Numbered from the stretch's first letter, positions 15,606-25,520 are shown. The stretch is 64,000 nt of DNA from JAIRNF01 sp031551125 (GCA_031551125.1 JAVBOB010000011.1:124001-188000); one strand, 5' to 3'. The notes: generated by a model not told the origin, from the letters alone. Made by a program: numbers and translations.

Positions 15606-17570
15606 ATGAGCGAACCAAATAAGGGGAAGCCTATTCAACAGAAACCGCGATTTAATCCGTACATGATATATCTCATTATCGGCGTTGTACTGGTGGCTAT
15701 GTGGTTTAGCTACGGCGGCGGCGAACCCGCAAAGACCGACTGGCAGGAGGTGAAAACAAAAATGCTGCCTGCCGGAGATGTGGAAAAAGCGGTTACTATT
15801 CCCAACCAGAACAAGGTTGAGGTGTACATTAAGAAAGACAGGTTAAATAAGTACAAGGATAAGATTAACGTAAGCGTTGAAAAAGGACCTCAGTTCTACT
15901 TCGAAATATCGAATAACTGGGATGACCAAAAGCAATTTGAAGAAGCACAGGCAAGTATTCCCGAATCACAACGCGTTATACCCAGCTACGAAAACCGTAC
16001 CAACTACTTCATGCAAGCGCTTAACTGGCTGCTGTTCCCCATTATACTTATTGTATTTTGGCTATTCATGATGCGTGGTGTTAGCCGGGGAGGTGGCGGA
16101 GGCGGCGGAAATATTTTCAACGTAGGCAAATCCAAAGCACAGCTGTTTGATAAAGATTCGACAGCTAAGAAGGTTACGTTTAACGATGTTGCAGGCTTGG
16201 AAGAGGCGAAGGTTGAGATTATGGAAATTGTGGATTTTTTGAAAAATCCGCAAAAGTATACTAACCTTGGCGGTAAAATCCCCAAAGGCGCGTTGCTGGT
16301 TGGCCCTCCGGGTACCGGAAAAACCTTGCTGGCAAAGGCTGTAGCGGGAGAAGCAAACGTTCCCTTTTTCTCCATGTCGGGTTCTGATTTTGTTGAAATG
16401 TTTGTGGGCGTTGGCGCTTCACGCGTACGCGATTTGTTTAAGCAAGCAAAGGAAAAATCTCCCTGCATCGTATTTATTGATGAAATTGATGCCGTAGGTC
16501 GTGCCAGAGGAAAGAACGCGGGCTGGTCATCAAACGATGAGCGGGAGAATACGCTTAACCAGCTGCTTACCGAGATGGATGGTTTTGGAACCAACAGCGG
16601 TGTTATTATTCTTGCTGCTACTAACCGTGCCGATATTTTGGATAAGGCTTTGCTGCGTGCCGGACGTTTCGACCGTCAAATTCATGTTGACCTTCCGGAG
16701 ATGAAAGAACGCTTGGATATTTTCAAGGTTCACCTTCGCGGAATAAAAATCGCCGATGGTTTCGACATGGAGTTTCTTGCCAAGCAAACCCCCGGCTTCT
16801 CTGGTGCTGATATTGCCAACGTATGTAATGAAGCGGCGTTGATTGCAGCCCGTAAGAATAAAAAGGTAGTTGAAAAGCAAGACTTCTTGGATGCCATTGA
16901 CCGTATTATTGGTGGGCTTGAGAAGAAGAGTAAAATCATATCAATCGAAGAAAAGCGTACCATTGCTTACCATGAGGCCGGGCACGCAACCGTTAGCTGG
17001 CTGCTAGAGCACGCTAACCCGCTCTTAAAGGTAACTATTATCCCTCGGGGTACATCGCTTGGCGCAGCATGGTATTTACCCGAAGAACGGCAGATAACCA
17101 CCACGGAACAAATGTTGGACGAAATGGCCTCCACCCTTGGTGGTAGGGCATCGGAAGAGTTAACCTTTGGGAAAATATCGACCGGAGCGTTGAGCGATTT
17201 GGAAAAGGTTACTAAGCAAGCATACGCTATGGTGGCCTACTTTGGTATGAGTGAGAAGCTAGGAAACCTTAGCTACTACGATTCAACCGGACAGTCGGAA
17301 ATGTCACTCAGCAAGCCGTACAGCGAAAAAACAGCCGAAATGCTGGACGAAGAGGCGAAAGGAATAATTGATGGAGCCTACATCCGGGCAAAGCAAATAC
17401 TTGCCGAGCATAGCGACGGGCTGAGTAAGGTGGCTGAATTACTGTTGGAAAAAGAAGTTATTTTCAGCGAAGACCTTGAGGCTATCTTAGGCAAACGCAA
17501 GGGTCATAGCCGTTTGGAAGAATTAGGTTTTGTAAAATCAGATTCACAACAAGCCGTTAATCGTGAATAA
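15606..17570 (+). CDS. ftsH: ATP-dependent zinc metalloprotease FtsH
   Basis: This membrane-anchored AAA+ protease degrades misassembled membrane proteins and regulators. Its 654 residues comprise TM1 ~18-36, a periplasmic domain, TM2 ~138-158 followed by a Gly-rich linker, Walker A GPPGTGKT near 232-239, Walker B IVFIDEIDA, and zinc site HEAGH at 456-460. All are intact. The 3' end overlaps the GTG start of cdsA by 8 bases. Confidence 0.98.
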   Translation: MSEPNKGKPIQQKPRFNPYMIYLIIGVVLVAMWFSYGGGEPAKTDWQEVKTKMLPAGDVEKAVTIPNQNKVEVYIKKDRLNKYKDKINVSVEKGPQFYFEISNNWDDQKQFEEAQASIPESQRVIPSYENRTNYFMQALNWLLFPIILIVFWLFMMRGVSRGGGGGGGNIFNVGKSKAQLFDKDSTAKKVTFNDVAGLEEAKVEIMEIVDFLKNPQKYTNLGGKIPKGALLVGPPGTGKTLLAKAVAGEANVPFFSMSGSDFVEMFVGVGASRVRDLFKQAKEKSPCIVFIDEIDAVGRARGKNAGWSSNDERENTLNQLLTEMDGFGTNSGVIILAATNRADILDKALLRAGRFDRQIHVDLPEMKERLDIFKVHLRGIKIADGFDMEFLAKQTPGFSGADIANVCNEAALIAARKNKKVVEKQDFLDAIDRIIGGLEKKSKIISIEEKRTIAYHEAGHATVSWLLEHANPLLKVTIIPRGTSLGAAWYLPEERQITTTEQMLDEMASTLGGRASEELTFGKISTGALSDLEKVTKQAYAMVAYFGMSEKLGNLSYYDSTGQSEMSLSKPYSEKTAEMLDEEAKGIIDGAYIRAKQILAEHSDGLSKVAELLLEKEVIFSEDLEAILGKRKGHSRLEELGFVKSDSQQAVNRE

Positions 17571-18408
17571 TACGGTGGTAAGAAGCCTAAGCGGAATAAT
17601 CTTCTTAGGCATAATGATAGGAGCCATACTATTTAGTCAGTACGCATTTCTTGCGCTAATTACCCTTATTGTTGTGCTGGGTATGCTGGAGTTTTACCGT
17701 TTAACCATTCCAACGGTAAAAAAGTTACAGGCGTTTTGGGGTGTATTAAGCGGGGTACTTCTGTGTTTTACCTGCTATGTTTTCATGCAAATTCCCATAA
17801 TGGGGATAATTCCTTTCTTTGTTTGCATTATAACGTTCTTTCTTAGCTTGGCGGCTGTTTTTATTACGGAGCTGTACACCAAGTCTGAGAAGCCTTTCGA
17901 AACCATTAGCTACATTGTAACAGGAGCGCTGTATGTTGCCCTTCCCTTTGCGCTGATGAACGTTATGGTGCTGTTTAAGCAAACCGCATCGGGCGATGGG
18001 TATAATGGTTTACCGCTGTTAGCCTACTTTACCATACTTTGGAGCAACGATGTTGGCGCATACTGTTTTGGTATGCTCTTTGGCCGGCATGGTAAGCATA
18101 AGCTGTTTCCACGCCATTCGCCTAAGAAATCATGGGAAGGGTTTATCGGTGGTTTGCTAATGTCTATACTGGCCGGATATCTTGTATCAACCTACCTGCT
18201 TTGCCAAGCACCTGTTAACTGGATGGGTATAGGGCTGGTGGTATCGGTTTTCGCAACCTTTGGCGACCTTGTGGAGTCAATGCTTAAGCGGAGCGCAGGC
18301 GTGAAAGATTCAGGCAATATTATGCCCGGACACGGTGGCATACTCGATAGGTTTGATGGGGTACTGCTATCGTTTATTCCTGCTTTGTTTATTACAGTTG
18401 TAGCATAG
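17563..18408 (+). CDS. cdsA: Phosphatidate cytidylyltransferase
   Basis: CdsA makes CDP-diacylglycerol from phosphatidate and CTP in the inner membrane. The product has 281 residues with about eight membrane segments. The C-terminal signature GDLVESMLKRSAGVKDSG, followed by PGHGGILDRFD, is the CDP-diglyceride synthetase motif. It starts at a GTG inside the ftsH end, so translational coupling is likely. psd follows after 29 bases, joining the first and a later step of phosphatidylethanolamine synthesis. Confidence 0.96.
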   Translation: MNNTVVRSLSGIIFLGIMIGAILFSQYAFLALITLIVVLGMLEFYRLTIPTVKKLQAFWGVLSGVLLCFTCYVFMQIPIMGIIPFFVCIITFFLSLAAVFITELYTKSEKPFETISYIVTGALYVALPFALMNVMVLFKQTASGDGYNGLPLLAYFTILWSNDVGAYCFGMLFGRHGKHKLFPRHSPKKSWEGFIGGLLMSILAGYLVSTYLLCQAPVNWMGIGLVVSVFATFGDLVESMLKRSAGVKDSGNIMPGHGGILDRFDGVLLSFIPALFITVVA

Positions 18409-18437
18409 TTTAGAATTATAATAACTCACATTTTCAA

Positions 18438-19085
18438 ATGAGAATTCATAAAGAAGGACGAGGAGTAATAACAACCGTAGCCATACTTTTTCTACTGCCG
18501 CTTTGCATAGCGTACTTTGCAGGATGTTGCTGGTTGTACGCCGTTGCCGGATTTTTTTTCATATTCTTTTTATTCACCTTGCGCTTTTTCCGTTTTCCGC
18601 ACAGGCTGCTAAAGCAAGCTGACGGCACGGTGCTATCGCCTGCCGATGGTAAGATTGTTATTATAGAAGAGGTAGAGGAAAAGGAGTTTTTGAACGAACG
18701 TCGCATACAGGTTTCCGTATTCATGTCGGTATGGAACGTGCATATCAACTGGTTTCCCATAAGCGGAACAGTTGATTACTTCAAACACCATCAAGGAAAG
18801 TATTTGGTGGCATGGCATCCAAAATCGTCAGAGCTGAACGAGCGTACTACTATTGTAGTGAACAATGGAAAGACCAGGCTGTTATTTCGTCAGATTGCCG
18901 GATATGTTGCACGTCGTATAGTTTGCTATGCCAAGGTGGGCGAAAGGTTTGAGCAAAACCAGCAAGTAGGTTTTATCAAGTTTGGTTCTCGTGTTGATTT
19001 GTTTCTTCCGCTTGATGCCGAGATTAACGTAAAAGTCGGCGATAAGGTAAAAGGAACGGAGACAATTATTGCGCACCTGAAGTAG
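18438..19085 (+). CDS. psd: Phosphatidylserine decarboxylase (short, archaeal/Bacteroidetes type)
   Basis: Psd converts phosphatidylserine to phosphatidylethanolamine with a pyruvoyl group made by self-cleavage. The product has 215 residues with two N-terminal membrane segments. VLSPADGKIV, FMSVWNVHINWFPISG and the cleavage region IKFGSRVDLFLP (Gly-Ser around residues 183-184) are as expected for the short family. It is last in the rsfS-ftsH-cdsA-psd run. Confidence 0.95.
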   Translation: MRIHKEGRGVITTVAILFLLPLCIAYFAGCCWLYAVAGFFFIFFLFTLRFFRFPHRLLKQADGTVLSPADGKIVIIEEVEEKEFLNERRIQVSVFMSVWNVHINWFPISGTVDYFKHHQGKYLVAWHPKSSELNERTTIVVNNGKTRLLFRQIAGYVARRIVCYAKVGERFEQNQQVGFIKFGSRVDLFLPLDAEINVKVGDKVKGTETIIAHLK

Positions 19086-19149
19086 CTTGAGTAGAAGCAG
19101 CTGCTAGCTTCGCTCGTAATGGTGTGCTTTTTTCAAACATAAAAAAACA

Positions 19150-20256
19150 ATGAACAGTACGCTTACCCGATATATCATTATTGCCGTTGTTACCGCCCTT
19201 ATTCTTTTTATAGCGTGGTACTTTAGCAGTATTGTTGCATACGTGCTTATATCGGCGGTGCTGTCTATTGTTGCCAAACCCTTAACTCATAACCTTAACA
19301 AGGTACATATCGGGAAATGGAAAATGTCAAGAGGGCTTAGCGCGGCTATAGGGCTTATCGCCATTTGGGTTGTAGCCTTTCTGTTTTTTTACATTTTTAT
19401 TCCGCTTATCACAAGCCAAATGCAGGAGTTTTCCAACGTAAACGTAAACGAGCTGGGAGGCTACCTCACACAGCCGTTGGGAAACCTTGAACATGGCATA
19501 CAAAAGTATGTACCCGGCGCAAGCAGCTTTTCATTTAATAATATTCTTGCTGAACGGATAGAGTCGGTTTTCAACGCCCAGAATGTTACTACCATGTTTG
19601 GTTCTGTAGCTAACTTACTTACAGGGGCTGCGGTAGCGTTATTCTCTATTTCGTTCATCACCTTCTTTTTTATGAAGGAAGAGAACCTGTTTGCAAGCGC
19701 TGTTACCATTCTTTTCCCGAAGAAGTACGAAGAAAACATTACCCGTGCGTTGAACGCCATTAATAACCTGTTAGTGCGCTATTTCTTAGGCATGTTTTTG
19801 GATGTACTTTGCGTAATGATTATACTCACCCTAGGTCTTACCCTGGTTGCCGGATTACCTTTTTCCAATGCCTTGGTTATTGGTCTGGTTGCCGGAGTGC
19901 TAAACGTAATACCTTATGTAGGTCCGCTAATTGGCGCTATTTTCGGGCTGGTTATAGGTGCCGCTACGCATACTGAGCTGTTGGCAAACGGTGCCATAGG
20001 ACCGCTTCTATTCCGCATAGCCATTGTTTTCTTGGTAATGAAGATTATTGACGATGCTATTCTTCAACCCTATATTTTTTCGAATAGCGTAAAAGCTCAC
20101 CCCCTTGAAATATTTTTGGTAATTCTTATTGCCGGTAGCTTAGGTGGCATACTTGGTATGCTGTTAGCCATTCCGGCTTATACTGTACTCCGCGTATTTG
20201 CTAAAGAGTTCTTCTACAACTTCCGTGTTGTGCAAAAGCTTACGGAAAACATGTAG
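19150..20256 (+). CDS. AI-2E family transporter (PerM/YdiK type)
   Basis: The product has 368 residues with about eight membrane segments and the family pattern: N-terminal paired helices, a cytoplasmic/periplasmic segment in the middle (~90-160), then FPKKYEENI, GLVAGVLNVIPYVGPLIGA and DDAILQPYIFSNSVKAHPLEIFLVIL. Members export diverse small molecules or Na+. Despite the name, autoinducer transport is not implied. It begins 64 bases after psd and may be read through from it. Confidence 0.88.
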   Translation: MNSTLTRYIIIAVVTALILFIAWYFSSIVAYVLISAVLSIVAKPLTHNLNKVHIGKWKMSRGLSAAIGLIAIWVVAFLFFYIFIPLITSQMQEFSNVNVNELGGYLTQPLGNLEHGIQKYVPGASSFSFNNILAERIESVFNAQNVTTMFGSVANLLTGAAVALFSISFITFFFMKEENLFASAVTILFPKKYEENITRALNAINNLLVRYFLGMFLDVLCVMIILTLGLTLVAGLPFSNALVIGLVAGVLNVIPYVGPLIGAIFGLVIGAATHTELLANGAIGPLLFRIAIVFLVMKIIDDAILQPYIFSNSVKAHPLEIFLVILIAGSLGGILGMLLAIPAYTVLRVFAKEFFYNFRVVQKLTENM

Positions 20257-20620
20257 CCTGATTTTACTATAATTCTTACCACATAGAGGCACAGTAGGTA
20301 CATAGTTGCACATAGAGAATATGCAACATTATTTTCTTTGTAGTTCTGTATTTTCCATCTGTTATTAGCTTGCCCCTTTAGGGGGTTGGGGGGTAGCTGT
20401 TTTACCGCAAAGTTCGCAAAGGGGCGCAAGGAAATAATTTCTTCTTTTCAATCGTAATAGCGTTCATTTCTTTTATCGTGTGTCGTGCATCTTGATACGT
20501 GATACCAATAAACCTATGTGTTGAAAAGCCCCCTTTAGGGGGTTGGGGGTAATGTATGCTGTACCTATATGGTAAATGTTTTTTTAGCTGAGCTCATTCA
20601 TACATACAATGTAAATAAGC
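20257..20620. repeat. Intergenic cluster of interspersed repeats
   Basis: The stretch contains an ACCACATAGAGGCACAGTAG-type string (about 20278-20318) and two copies of a CCCCTTTAGGGGGTTGGGGG palindrome (about 20371-20398 and 20528-20551). Both families recur many times in the window. No gene seen. Confidence 0.65.
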
Positions 20621-20628
20621 TACCTTTG
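20621..20628 (+). promoter_or_regulatory. Promoter -7 box of the TM1266-like regulator / hydG
   Basis: TACCTTTG matches TAnnTTTG and lies 75 bases upstream of the regulator start at 20703. Confidence 0.5.
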
Positions 20629-20702
20629 TACCATCTGAGAAGCGGTTTGCAATCTCTTCAAAGATCCAAATAACACTAACATCTAAACCGGCAGCAGAGC
20701 TA

Positions 20703-20963
20703 ATGGAAAAGAGAATCGGTGCGGCTCTTATTATGGTTACCTGTAAGAGCAGCGTTGCCAAATTAAACGGTATTCTGTCAGAACATTCGGACATTATTAT
20801 TGCCCGGCAGGGGCTTCCTGTACAGTCAAAAGGCGTAAGTATTATTTCGCTGGTGCTGGAAGGGTACAGCCCACAAATTAACGCGCTTACAGGCCCTATT
20901 GGAAAGCTGGAAGGCGTTACCGTGAAATCTATGCTGATGCCGGAAGAAAAGAATGGTGAATAG
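20703..20963 (+). CDS. TM1266-type putative iron-only hydrogenase system regulator
   Basis: This 86-residue ACT/ferredoxin-like protein begins MEKRIGAALIMVTCKSSVAKLNGILSEH and continues IIIARQGLPVQSKGVSIISLVLEG and LTGPIGKLEGVTVKSML. This matches the small protein regularly encoded beside [FeFe]-hydrogenase maturases. It lies 155 bases before hydG. In many genomes hydE stands between the two, but here it does not. Its biochemical role is not established. Confidence 0.85.
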   Translation: MEKRIGAALIMVTCKSSVAKLNGILSEHSDIIIARQGLPVQSKGVSIISLVLEGYSPQINALTGPIGKLEGVTVKSMLMPEEKNGE

Positions 20964-21118
20964 TGAGCGGTGAATGGTTAATAGTGAAAAGTTAATGGTT
21001 AATAGTGAAAGGTAGATGATGGATTAAAGATGTAAAGAGCAAAGACGCATCAATCTTTTTTCTATTAGTCCTTGCTCTTTGCTCTACCAGTCCTTGTTTT
21101 ACCTATAAAAATAGAAAC

Positions 21119-22543
21119 ATGAAATTTACACCTGAAAAATACCGTATTCCCGATGAGCCAATGAAACCCTTCATTGATGCTGATGAAATTTGGGAATATT
21201 TGGATAAAGCAGAACCTACAGCGGAACGCATAAGGGCTATAATCGCAAAATCGTTGGATAAGCAACGGCTTACGCTGGAAGAAGTTGCTTTGCTGATAAA
21301 CGTAACCGACCCTACATTAGTTGAGGAAATAAAGCAAGGAGCCCGCACGCTGAAAGAGCGTGTGTACGGTAACCGTATTGTGCTGTTTGCGCCCTTGTAC
21401 ATCGGTAACTACTGTATGAACAACTGCACGTACTGTGGTTTTCGCTCATCCAACAAGGAGTCGGTGCGCGTAACGCTTAGCGATGCAGCCATTGTGAAAG
21501 AGGTGGAAGCGCTGGAAGCCGATGGGCAGAAGCGTTTGATACTGGTGTATGGTGAACATCGCACGTACACGCCCGAGTTTATAGCGCATACCACACGGTT
21601 GGTGTACAGCGTGAAGAAAGACCAAGGTGAAATCAGGCGGGTGAATATTAACGCAGCACCGCTCGATATAGATGGGTTTAAGGTAGTAAAGGAAGCGGGT
21701 ATAGGAACCTACCAAATTTTTCAGGAAACATACAACCCCGAAGCTTACAAGCTATACCACTTGGGTGGTAAAAAAATGGACTACGACTGGCGGCTAACCG
21801 CGCTTGACCGTGCGCAAGAGGCGGGTATTGACGATGTGGGCATAGGTGCATTATTGGGCTTGTACGACTGGCGCTTTGAGCTGATGGCGCTGGTACGGCA
21901 TACCAACCATCTTGAGGCTTGCTACAATGTTGGGCCGCATACCATATCGTTCCCACGCATTCAGAATGCTTCAGATTTAAACGTTAGCGGTAAATACTTT
22001 GTAAGCGATGATGATTTCATCAAGCTTATTGCCATTCTGCGTTTAGCCGTTCCATATACCGGACTTATTCTCACCGCTCGCGAGTCGGAAGCCTTGCGTA
22101 GTGAGGCAATTCGTTACGGCATATCGCAAATAGACGGAGGTACGAAGCTGGAGCTGGGCGGCTATCAGGAAACGGAGCTAAAGAAGCAGGATTTAAATAA
22201 GGAACAGTTTCAGGTAAACGATAACCGCTCACTCGAAGAAATTATTTGCGAGCTGCTCAACAACGATTATCTGCCTTCGTTCTGTACGGCATGCTACCGC
22301 CGCGGACGCACGGGCGAGCACTTCATGGAATTCTCCGTCCCCGGCTTTATTAAGCGTTTCTGTACCCCCAACGCCATGCTAACCCTTGCCGAATACCTGT
22401 GTGATTATGCTACCCCCGAAGTAGCCGCTCAGGGTTGGACAGTAATAGACCAAAACATGCACAACGTAGATAAGCTACTGGTTGACGACCTGAAGCTACG
22501 CTTGGAGCGAATAAAGAAAGGGGAGAGGGATATTTATTTTTAG
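21119..22543 (+). CDS. hydG: [FeFe]-hydrogenase H-cluster maturase HydG (radical SAM tyrosine lyase)
   Basis: HydG cleaves tyrosine to supply the CO and CN ligands of the H-cluster. Radical-SAM cysteines CMNNCTYC (CX3CX2C) lie at about residues 98-105. The C-terminal auxiliary cluster motif is CTACYRRGRTGEHF with the third Cys 22 residues later (FCTPNA), the CX2CX22C of HydG rather than ThiH. Its 474 residues are full length. The cell therefore should make an [FeFe]-hydrogenase. hydE, hydF and the enzyme itself are not in this window. Confidence 0.97.
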   Translation: MKFTPEKYRIPDEPMKPFIDADEIWEYLDKAEPTAERIRAIIAKSLDKQRLTLEEVALLINVTDPTLVEEIKQGARTLKERVYGNRIVLFAPLYIGNYCMNNCTYCGFRSSNKESVRVTLSDAAIVKEVEALEADGQKRLILVYGEHRTYTPEFIAHTTRLVYSVKKDQGEIRRVNINAAPLDIDGFKVVKEAGIGTYQIFQETYNPEAYKLYHLGGKKMDYDWRLTALDRAQEAGIDDVGIGALLGLYDWRFELMALVRHTNHLEACYNVGPHTISFPRIQNASDLNVSGKYFVSDDDFIKLIAILRLAVPYTGLILTARESEALRSEAIRYGISQIDGGTKLELGGYQETELKKQDLNKEQFQVNDNRSLEEIICELLNNDYLPSFCTACYRRGRTGEHFMEFSVPGFIKRFCTPNAMLTLAEYLCDYATPEVAAQGWTVIDQNMHNVDKLLVDDLKLRLERIKKGERDIYF

Positions 22544-22564
22544 AAGAGATACTCCAAAATACCT

Positions 22565-22611
22565 TCAAATGAAAATCGCCAAACTATTATAGTTTGGCGA
22601 TTTTCATTTGA
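22565..22611. terminator. Bidirectional terminator between hydG and the convergent secreted-protein gene
   Basis: A perfect 20-bp stem (arms 22565-22584 and 22592-22611; core AATCGCCAAAC / GTTTGGCGATT) with a 7-base loop separates the two convergent genes. Confidence 0.82.
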
Positions 22612-22632
22612 AAGTTAAGCAGTTTTGGCAGC

Positions 22633-23607
22633 CTACTTTTTTTGTTTAGGATTTTTTTGATTTGTTCCGCTACTATAAGCATTTTCTGATTTCGATTTTG
22701 CTACCTCATTGTTATTGTTGTTAAGGGCTTGAACGCCCTCCTCTGTTTTATCTTTTACAGTTTTAGCTTCATCTAATCCAGCTGGCATACCTCCTTTCTT
22801 AATGTAGTTAACTAAGCTATCTTTGGGTGATTTTGTATCTTTTATATTTGGCTTTACCTCTACTGCTACATCTTTCATAGTGTTTGTATTCTTCCCTGCT
22901 GTGGTATTTTTTGTTTCTACAGTTGATGTTGAATCTGAAGTATCACTGTTATTTTCTTCAGCTTTCTTATCTTCTGCGGCTTTGACTATCTCTTGATTAT
23001 TCTGAGCATACTCACTATATGAACCGGGACTCTCCACAACTCCGTATCTTCCTCCATTACTAGTTGGTCGTTTTGCTCGCTGTCCACCATTGGCAGTATT
23101 ATATGTCGTTGGGTGTTGATTATTCGTTTTAGCAGAAAATTGGGTTGTGGAATTATTTGAGTATACTTGATCTGCAGTGCTACACTTTCTCTTAATCTCT
23201 TCGGTTATTTTGCTGGTATAATTGCTAACAAAACTACTGGAACCATTAGGGTACTTCTGTTTCATAGTAGCTACTGCCCTAGACGTTGCTCTAGTTACAA
23301 ATGTGGTTTTAGCATTATCGCGATCTGTTGGAGTAGTATATTGATAGCTGCGGCGGCCAGTTATGGTAAGTATATATACATTAGGGTTGGGTACGGCTTC
23401 TGTACGGAAAGGTGGCCGATCTGTATTTACTCGAGTAGTAGCAATTGCGTTGCTGATAGCATCATTAATAGCATCATTAATAGCTTGTTGCTTTTCTGCT
23501 TTTCTTTGAGTTGCTATTCTATCAAGTTTGTCAAAGTTACTCTGTGCATAAACATTGTTGAACACAAAGAGTGAGAACCAAAAAAGAATAACAATTCGCA
23601 TCTTCAT
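22633..23607 (-). CDS. Secreted protein of unknown function with low-complexity tail
   Basis: The product has 324 residues with a signal peptide ending NNVYAQ (about residue 22). Residues ~25-150 form a helical/mixed region with a repeated INDAINDAISNAIA stretch. From ~150 on it is Asn/Thr/Ser/Lys-rich and probably disordered (QFSAKTNNQHPTTYNT...), ending in a basic GTNQKNPKQKK. No family is recognised. It starts 2 bases after the Sel1-repeat gene, clearly in one operon with it. Confidence 0.65.
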   Translation of the reverse strand: MKMRIVILFWFSLFVFNNVYAQSNFDKLDRIATQRKAEKQQAINDAINDAISNAIATTRVNTDRPPFRTEAVPNPNVYILTITGRRSYQYTTPTDRDNAKTTFVTRATSRAVATMKQKYPNGSSSFVSNYTSKITEEIKRKCSTADQVYSNNSTTQFSAKTNNQHPTTYNTANGGQRAKRPTSNGGRYGVVESPGSYSEYAQNNQEIVKAAEDKKAEENNSDTSDSTSTVETKNTTAGKNTNTMKDVAVEVKPNIKDTKSPKDSLVNYIKKGGMPAGLDEAKTVKDKTEEGVQALNNNNNEVAKSKSENAYSSGTNQKNPKQKK

Positions 23608-23609
23608 AA

Positions 23610-25187
23610 TTACAAGTTTATAATATCATTTATACTAATAGCTAGTGTTGATAAGCCTTTTAGTTCGTTTTGCAGAAGAGTGTTTGCCAAAATGCTCCAT
23701 TTTTTTCCTTCAATATAGTTTTGAGGAAGGGCCTCTCCTTTAAAATACAACCAGGCAATGGCAAATAATGCTTCCGGTAAACCGCATCGAGCCCCCATGT
23801 AGTAGTATTCAAGTGCTTTCTCCGCATTTTTTTCCACTCCCAGCCCATTCAAATACATATTGCCAAGATTAACCATTGCGTTTGGATTACCTGAAGATGC
23901 AGCAAGTTCAAAATGTTCTATGGCTTTCTGATAGTTTACTGGGGAACCAAAGTTCTTAAGGTACATAAGCCCTAACGTATTAGTTGCATCCTTAGAGCCA
24001 AGTTTTTCTGCACGTTCAAGCCATTCAATCCCTTTTACGGTATCTCTCTCAATATAGAATCCAAGTAGGTACATCCTTCCAATTCCATAGGCTGCGTGAG
24101 CATCTCCTGCATCAACCGCCTTTTCATACCATCGCAAAATTTCTTTTTCTTTTTCTCGAATTTTCGTTTCTTCTTTTTCTTTTTTCGAACCAGTGTAGGC
24201 TACCAGCATTTTTTTGTCTTTTTCAACCATCTGTTTCATGTAAGTCGCCATATTGCACATAGCCATAGAATTTCCCTTCTTGGCAGCTTCTTTAAAGTAG
24301 CCTACTGCTGTGTTTTGATTAGCTTTAATACCTAGCCCGTTTAAATATAGAAAGCCAAGATTGTTTGTTGCATCTCCATTAGCATCTTTAGATTTTGCCT
24401 TACAAGTTTCATCATATAGTTTTTTTAATGTGCTGTTTTTTTCTTTCTTTTTTTCTTCTACCGGTACTACTCTTTTCGAACCCAAATACTGATTGGGTAC
24501 TCTGTAAAGAACATAGTTTGGAGTAACATCGTTTCTGAGCTCTTCTTGCTGACCTTGAGCATTTACTTTATTAATAGTAGTTTTTAGTGTACCTACTAAA
24601 GAATTACCTTGCAGTTTTACGTTGAACTCATAATAGTAATAGGTTGTTCCCGGAATATTATTGTTAGCACGGGCTTCCTCTGTATCTGATACAATTGCTC
24701 GCACCGCATCTCCTACAGGTAAACCTGTAACGCCATTTGCCATATCAAACAGAAAGTTTTTGAAAAAACTGGATTTGGGAGGAGCTGGGACATAAACATG
24801 TTTTTGGTGGAATGCAAATTTTATAGCATTATCGTTGATGTCCTGTAGTTCGGCAACTTTGCTGACAAAATTCGCTGAATACATAGCAGATGCAGGATTA
24901 ACTATTACTCTGAACTCTTCTCCAATTTTTTCAAAATCAATAATCCACATTTCTGTTCCTGTAGCCAATGAGTGGTTATAAGAAACCCACTTTCCTTTTA
25001 TGTCAAGCATTGAGCCAATTTCGTCAGTAAATGGTTCGGAATAGTTTAGCTCGGGTAGTTCTATCAGCTTTTTGTCGCTGTTGGACGAGATAGCATCCAA
25101 GCCATCTTTTTGAGGGTTTGCAAATCCTAGTGTAGTCAGCACTGTTAGCAAAATGGTGAGGTGAAGGGTGATTTTTAGTTTTTTCAT
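23610..25187 (-). CDS. Secreted Sel1-repeat protein
   Basis: The product has 525 residues with a signal peptide ending LGFANPQ (about residue 24). Residues ~40-240 are an unassigned beta-rich domain (IKGKWVSYNHSLATGTEMWIIDFEKIG...). The second half carries about six Sel1-like repeats (for example NNLGFLYLNGLGIKANQN, YGIGRMYLLGFYIERD, VNLGNMYLNGLGVEKN), which mediate protein-protein contacts. It is transcribed with the following secreted protein. The product is probably periplasmic. Function unknown. Confidence 0.78.
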   Translation of the reverse strand: MKKLKITLHLTILLTVLTTLGFANPQKDGLDAISSNSDKKLIELPELNYSEPFTDEIGSMLDIKGKWVSYNHSLATGTEMWIIDFEKIGEEFRVIVNPASAMYSANFVSKVAELQDINDNAIKFAFHQKHVYVPAPPKSSFFKNFLFDMANGVTGLPVGDAVRAIVSDTEEARANNNIPGTTYYYYEFNVKLQGNSLVGTLKTTINKVNAQGQQEELRNDVTPNYVLYRVPNQYLGSKRVVPVEEKKKEKNSTLKKLYDETCKAKSKDANGDATNNLGFLYLNGLGIKANQNTAVGYFKEAAKKGNSMAMCNMATYMKQMVEKDKKMLVAYTGSKKEKEETKIREKEKEILRWYEKAVDAGDAHAAYGIGRMYLLGFYIERDTVKGIEWLERAEKLGSKDATNTLGLMYLKNFGSPVNYQKAIEHFELAASSGNPNAMVNLGNMYLNGLGVEKNAEKALEYYYMGARCGLPEALFAIAWLYFKGEALPQNYIEGKKWSILANTLLQNELKGLSTLAISINDIINL

Positions 25188-25250
25188 AAACTTAATGTGT
25201 TAAAATTTGGGTGTGGTTCTTAGTGTTATGTTTTGTTAATCAGCGATGGC

Positions 25251-25457
25251 TTATATTTCAGGCGAAGCATTCTTAGGAGTTCTTACTACCTGTTCCGCCA
25301 ACTCCCTAATTAGCTTACCTTTTCCGGTTGTGTGCTTTGCTCCGTTTCTCGTTCCCTTAAGCACCATACGTACGTATGCCTCGGTTACACCCGCTTTTTG
25401 TGCTATTTCACGAATCGGATTAACCTTTTTTTGTTGCACTTTTCCCAACAAATCCAT
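25251..25457 (-). CDS. Small HTH DNA-binding protein
   Basis: The 68-residue product beginning MDLLGKVQQKKVNPIREIAQKAGVTEAYVRMVLKGTRNG is a helix-turn-helix of the Cro/XRE or phage-regulator kind (EIAQKAGVTEAYVRMVLKG as the HTH). It is divergent from the HTH gene at 25540 and lies 63 bases upstream of the Sel1-repeat operon in the same direction. It may regulate either neighbour. Confidence 0.6.
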   Translation of the reverse strand: MDLLGKVQQKKVNPIREIAQKAGVTEAYVRMVLKGTRNGAKHTTGKGKLIRELAEQVVRTPKNASPEI

Positions 25458-25466
25458 ATTATTTGG

Positions 25467-25520
25467 TAATTTTGGGTTTACTGTGAGGCAAATATATAGA
25501 AAATTATCTAATAAAATAGA
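25467..25520 (+). promoter_or_regulatory. Promoter and possible operator between divergent HTH genes
   Basis: TAATTTTG at 25467-25474 matches TAnnTTTG on the plus strand. Just downstream, the dyad TCTAATAAAATAGA (25507-25520) is a candidate operator, and related TCTAAT/ATTATCT strings flank it. Confidence 0.45.
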
